Of a DNA stretch of 8,692 nucleotides, positions 6,632-8,692 are shown piece by piece. The position numbers and the translations under genes are program-made. Every line of letters starts with the position of its first letter. Within the stretch, counting starts at the first letter, position 1. The notes beneath the pieces were generated by a model. The model made no database searches, was not told where the DNA came from, and worked only from the letters and a program-made list of their open reading frames with translations. Source of the stretch: Pseudomonas sp. (lineage in GTDB: Bacteria; Pseudomonadota; Gammaproteobacteria; Pseudomonadales; Pseudomonadaceae); NCBI GenBank assembly GCA_029240955.1, contig JARDZH010000048.1, positions 1 through 8,692 on the forward strand. The letters are read 5' to 3'.

Positions 6632-7060
6632 GTGACCGTCACCGCTCACCCCGTTTATCGAAGCACGCCAGGCCCGCTTCACTCGATCCTGCTTGGTGGA
6701 ACCGTCGCGCTGTTCCTCGGCGGTTTGCTGAGTGACATCGCCTATTACCAGACCTTTCAGATCCAGTGGAGCAACTTCGCCGCCTGGCTGATCGCCGGGG
6801 CCGAAGTCTTCTGTGGCCTGGCCTTGCTGTTTGCGCTGATCAATCTGGTCCGGGCCAGTCATAAGGCGGGACGTCCCGTGCTGTATTTCCTGCCCTTGCT
6901 GGTCACCTGGGTTCTGGGTCTGATCAACGCGTTCGAGCACGCCAAGGACGCTTGGGCCGTCATGCCCGCGGGTCTGATTTTGTCTGTCATCGTTACCCTG
7001 TTGAGCTGCATTGCAGCCTGGACAGGCTTTAGCAATCTGCGCTCCGGAGGTGTGGAATGA
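6632..7060 (+). CDS. DUF2231-like small integral membrane protein
   Basis: A 142-residue membrane protein of unknown biochemical role, starting at GTG behind a good AAGGAG. Four hydrophobic helices are visible at about 16-39, 49-72, 83-101 and 111-131, joined by short loops; the basic loop 74-81 (RASHKAGR) lies between helices 2 and 3. Conserved-looking polar residues at the membrane edges include His17 and Asp35 around helix 1, Glu58 in helix 2 and EH at 102-103 after helix 3. The layout matches DUF2231 proteins, often encoded next to sorbosone-dehydrogenase-family genes. It overlaps the next gene by ATGA, so translation is probably coupled. A supporting role for the dehydrogenase, such as membrane anchoring or electron transfer, is inference; haem binding by the histidines is possible but unproven. 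Family assignment is by eye and less certain than for its neighbour. Confidence 0.82.
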   Translation: MTVTAHPVYRSTPGPLHSILLGGTVALFLGGLLSDIAYYQTFQIQWSNFAAWLIAGAEVFCGLALLFALINLVRASHKAGRPVLYFLPLLVTWVLGLINAFEHAKDAWAVMPAGLILSVIVTLLSCIAAWTGFSNLRSGGVE

Positions 7061-8349
7061 GACATTCGGGTGCATTGTCAGTCGTGAGCGTGGCGCTGTT
7101 GCTCAGTGCCTGCGGTGGAGAAACCAACACCCCTCAGGTCCACGGGCCTGATCCGAAACTGCCCGAACCGCAACGCGGCCTGCTGCCCAGCATGAAAATC
7201 GCAGAACCCGTGCTGTGGGGCGATCAGAAGCCGACCGTTCCCGATGGCTTCACGATCACGCCGATCGCGACCGATCTGAAGATCCCGCGCCAGACGCTGG
7301 TCTTGCCGAACGGCGACATTCTGGTAGCCGAAGGGCGTGGCGGCAGCGCAGCCAAGCTCAAGCCCAAGGATGTGATTGCCAGCGTCATCAAGGCCAAGGG
7401 CAACACGCAGGTCAAAGGCGGCAACCGTCTGACGCTGTTGCGCGACGCCGACGGCGACGGCAGCTACGAAATGAAAACTGTGTTCGCCGAGAACCTGAAC
7501 GCGCCGTACGGCCTGGCGTTTGCCAACGGCAAACTGTACGTCGCCAACCAGGACGCGCTGGTCAGCTTCGATTACACCGAAGGCCAGACCAAGGCCAATG
7601 GCGCGCCAGCCAAACTCACCGACCTGCCGGCCGAGATCAATCACCACTGGACCAAGTCGCTGACCGTCAGCCCTGACGGCCGCTACCTCTACGTGGGGAT
7701 CGGTTCCAACAGTAACGTGGGCGAGCGCGGCATGGAGGTCGAGCTCGATCGCGCAGTGGTCTGGCAGATCGATTCGCAGACCGGTGCTCACCGCAACTAC
7801 GCCACCGGCATCCGCAACCCGACAGCGCTGGCGATTCAGCCTGAGTCCGGCAAGCTCTGGGCGGTGGTCAACGAGCGTGACGAACTGGGCCCGGACCTGG
7901 TGCCCGATTACCTGACGTCGGTACAGGAAGGCGCGTTCTACGGCTGGCCTTACAGCTACTGGGGTCAGAACGTCGACCCGCGTGCTCAGCCTCAGAACCC
8001 GGACAAAGTCGCCGCTGCGGTCAAGCCGGATTACAGCCTCGGTTCGCACGTCGCTGCACTGGGCGTCAGCTTCTCGCTTCCGGCCATGGGCGACAAGTTC
8101 GCCAACGGCGTATTCGTCGGCGAGCACGGCAGCTGGAACCGCGACAACCCGGTCGGTTACAAGGTGATCTTCGTGCCGTTCAACAACGGCAGCCCGGCAG
8201 GTGAGCCGGTCGACTTCGCGACGGGCTTCCGCGGCGAAGACGGCAAGACTCGCGGTCGTCCGGTCGGCGTGACGGTCGATCCGCGCGGCGCGCTGATCAT
8301 TGCTGACGACCTCGCCAACACCGTCTGGCGTGTTACCCGTACTCAGTGA
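7057..8349 (+). CDS. Sorbosone/glucose dehydrogenase-family lipoprotein (PQQ-type beta-propeller)
   Basis: Predicted envelope-anchored sugar or aldehyde dehydrogenase of the L-sorbosone/soluble glucose dehydrogenase family, whose characterised members use PQQ and calcium. It has 430 residues. ATG 7057 overlaps the preceding stop (ATGA) and has GGAGG (7046-7050) 6 nt upstream. A lipobox LSAC places the lipidated Cys at 19; glycine follows, so outer-membrane sorting is likely. After a Pro-rich linker (about 25-60) comes the propeller: FTITPIATDLKIPRQTLVLP (65-84), GDILVAEGRGG, the calcium-binding-like DADGDG (130-135), PYGLAF (150-155), NHHWTKSLTVSPDG (195-208) with His196/197 near the family's catalytic His, GIRNPTALAI, FYGWPYSYWG, GEHGSWNR (355-362) and GRPVGVTVDP (400-409). 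The substrate is unknown, and no PQQ biosynthesis gene is in view. The deduced partner is the DUF2231-like protein. Confidence 0.93.
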   Translation: MRHSGALSVVSVALLLSACGGETNTPQVHGPDPKLPEPQRGLLPSMKIAEPVLWGDQKPTVPDGFTITPIATDLKIPRQTLVLPNGDILVAEGRGGSAAKLKPKDVIASVIKAKGNTQVKGGNRLTLLRDADGDGSYEMKTVFAENLNAPYGLAFANGKLYVANQDALVSFDYTEGQTKANGAPAKLTDLPAEINHHWTKSLTVSPDGRYLYVGIGSNSNVGERGMEVELDRAVVWQIDSQTGAHRNYATGIRNPTALAIQPESGKLWAVVNERDELGPDLVPDYLTSVQEGAFYGWPYSYWGQNVDPRAQPQNPDKVAAAVKPDYSLGSHVAALGVSFSLPAMGDKFANGVFVGEHGSWNRDNPVGYKVIFVPFNNGSPAGEPVDFATGFRGEDGKTRGRPVGVTVDPRGALIIADDLANTVWRVTRTQ

Positions 8350-8357
8350 TGAATCTT

Positions 8358-8381
8358 CCCGGGGCGGTTCTCTGCCCTGGG
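8358..8381 (+). terminator. Hairpin after the dehydrogenase operon
   Basis: An 8-bp GC-rich stem with one G-U pair (CCCGGGGC 8358-8365 with GCCCTGGG 8374-8381, 8-nt loop) begins 9 nt after the stop. It has no clear U run, so it is a weak or Rho-assisted terminator at best. Confidence 0.45.
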
Positions 8382-8408
8382 ATTACCTCATGCTCTTACC
8401 GACCTCTC

Positions 8409-8489
8409 CGCGGCTGAAGCCGCTCCTACAGGTCCTGTGCGACATCGTAGGAGCGCGCTTGCCCGCGACGAGGCCGGTACATCCGCAAC
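8409..8489. repeat. REPIN unit, copy 1 of 2
   Basis: This 81-bp unit holds two REP arms in opposite orientation: 8409-8429 (palindrome GCGGCT-GA-AGCCGC with head GTAGGAGC on the minus strand) and 8447-8470 (GTAGGAGCGCGCTTGCCC on plus). The GTAGGAGC heads form an 8-bp inverted repeat around a 17-nt spacer. The two arms are different REP subtypes. Confidence 0.85.
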
Positions 8490-8515
8490 CTCTCTGTCGC
8501 CAGAACCTGCGCCTT

Positions 8516-8596
8516 CGCGGCTGAAGCCGCTCCTACAGGTCCTGCGCGACATCGTAGGAGCGCGCTTGCCCGCGACGAGGCCAGTACACCCGCAAC
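8516..8596. repeat. REPIN unit, copy 2 of 2
   Basis: A direct repeat of the unit 107 bp earlier, differing at only three positions (8545, 8583, 8589 against 8438, 8476, 8482). Arms lie at 8516-8536 and 8554-8577. A 26-bp unrelated stretch (8490-8515) separates the copies. The near-identity points to recent duplication or gene conversion. Confidence 0.85.
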
Positions 8597-8692
8597 ATTC
8601 CTGCTTTCCGGGATGTAGCATTCTTGACGTAGAGTCAAAAGTCATTTGGCTTTTGCGATCTTTTTAGCAGCAAATTCGGGGTAGATACTCGA
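8597..8692. other. Right-end spacer without a supported gene
   Basis: This AT-richer stretch follows the REPINs. A 6-bp stem CAAAAG/CTTTTG (8636-8641 and 8650-8655) is followed by a short T run (8661-8665) on the plus strand, a weak terminator-like shape that could serve a convergent or upstream transcript. TTGACG at 8624-8629 resembles a -35 box, but no matching -10 lies at the right distance. Confidence 0.35.

Noticed and set aside
7078..8127. 349-codon minus-strand frame
   Set aside because: Antisense shadow of the lipoprotein dehydrogenase, with no motif of its own.
8409..8596. Possible CRISPR array from two similar units with an intervening stretch
   Set aside because: Only two copies, 81 bp long, each with internal REP palindromes; there is no short-repeat/unique-spacer pattern and no cas gene.
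8300..8667. Several short frames on both strands at the right end
   Set aside because: They consist largely of translated REP sequence, and the similar peptides simply reflect the tandem repeat.

Overview
The window looks like ordinary chromosome from a Pseudomonas species. The coding sequence is GC-rich, there are three REP/REPIN-type elements with the GTAG/GCAG-headed arms seen in fluorescent and plant-associated pseudomonads, and the gene families (siderophore receptor, clade-1-like catalase, PQQ-type dehydrogenase lipoprotein) fit. The species cannot be fixed from the sequence alone. No tRNA, rRNA, CRISPR array, transposase or phage gene was seen. All seven genes I call are recognisable at family level.

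Layout. Positions 1-726 (minus) hold the first 242 codons of a TonB-dependent siderophore receptor that runs off the left edge; Fur-like sites lie just upstream. A haem catalase (955-2559, minus) comes next, with a hairpin directly behind its stop. A 190-bp divergent spacer separates it from a PRISE-type short-chain reductase (2750-3793, plus), related to plant progesterone 5-beta-reductase and iridoid synthase. This gene converges, with a 13-bp gap, on a bestrophin-family channel that starts at TTG (3807-4712, minus). Upstream of the channel lies an MFS sugar porter (4788-6209, minus), separated from it by a strong hairpin terminator.

A 422-bp divergent spacer follows (6210-6631). It contains a possible structured leader for the transporter, a REP doublet, and a stretch with several short inverted repeats. 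To its right is a two-gene plus-strand operon: a small DUF2231-like membrane protein (GTG start, 6632-7060) overlapping by ATGA with a lipoprotein of the sorbosone/glucose dehydrogenase beta-propeller family (7057-8349). The right end (8350-8692) has a hairpin after the operon and two tandem 81-bp REPIN units with a 107-bp period; no gene is supported there.

How the genes fit together. The clearest functional unit is the DUF2231-dehydrogenase pair, probably a membrane protein and an envelope-anchored PQQ-dependent oxidoreductase made at linked levels. Iron uptake by the receptor and peroxide removal by the haem catalase are physiologically compatible neighbours, but each seems to have its own control region. 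The other genes look like independent units. I did not find a convincing new multi-gene system. The observations most worth checking are the transporter leader, the reductase's active-site motif variant, the arrangement of terminator and TTG start at the bestrophin gene, and the tandem REPINs.
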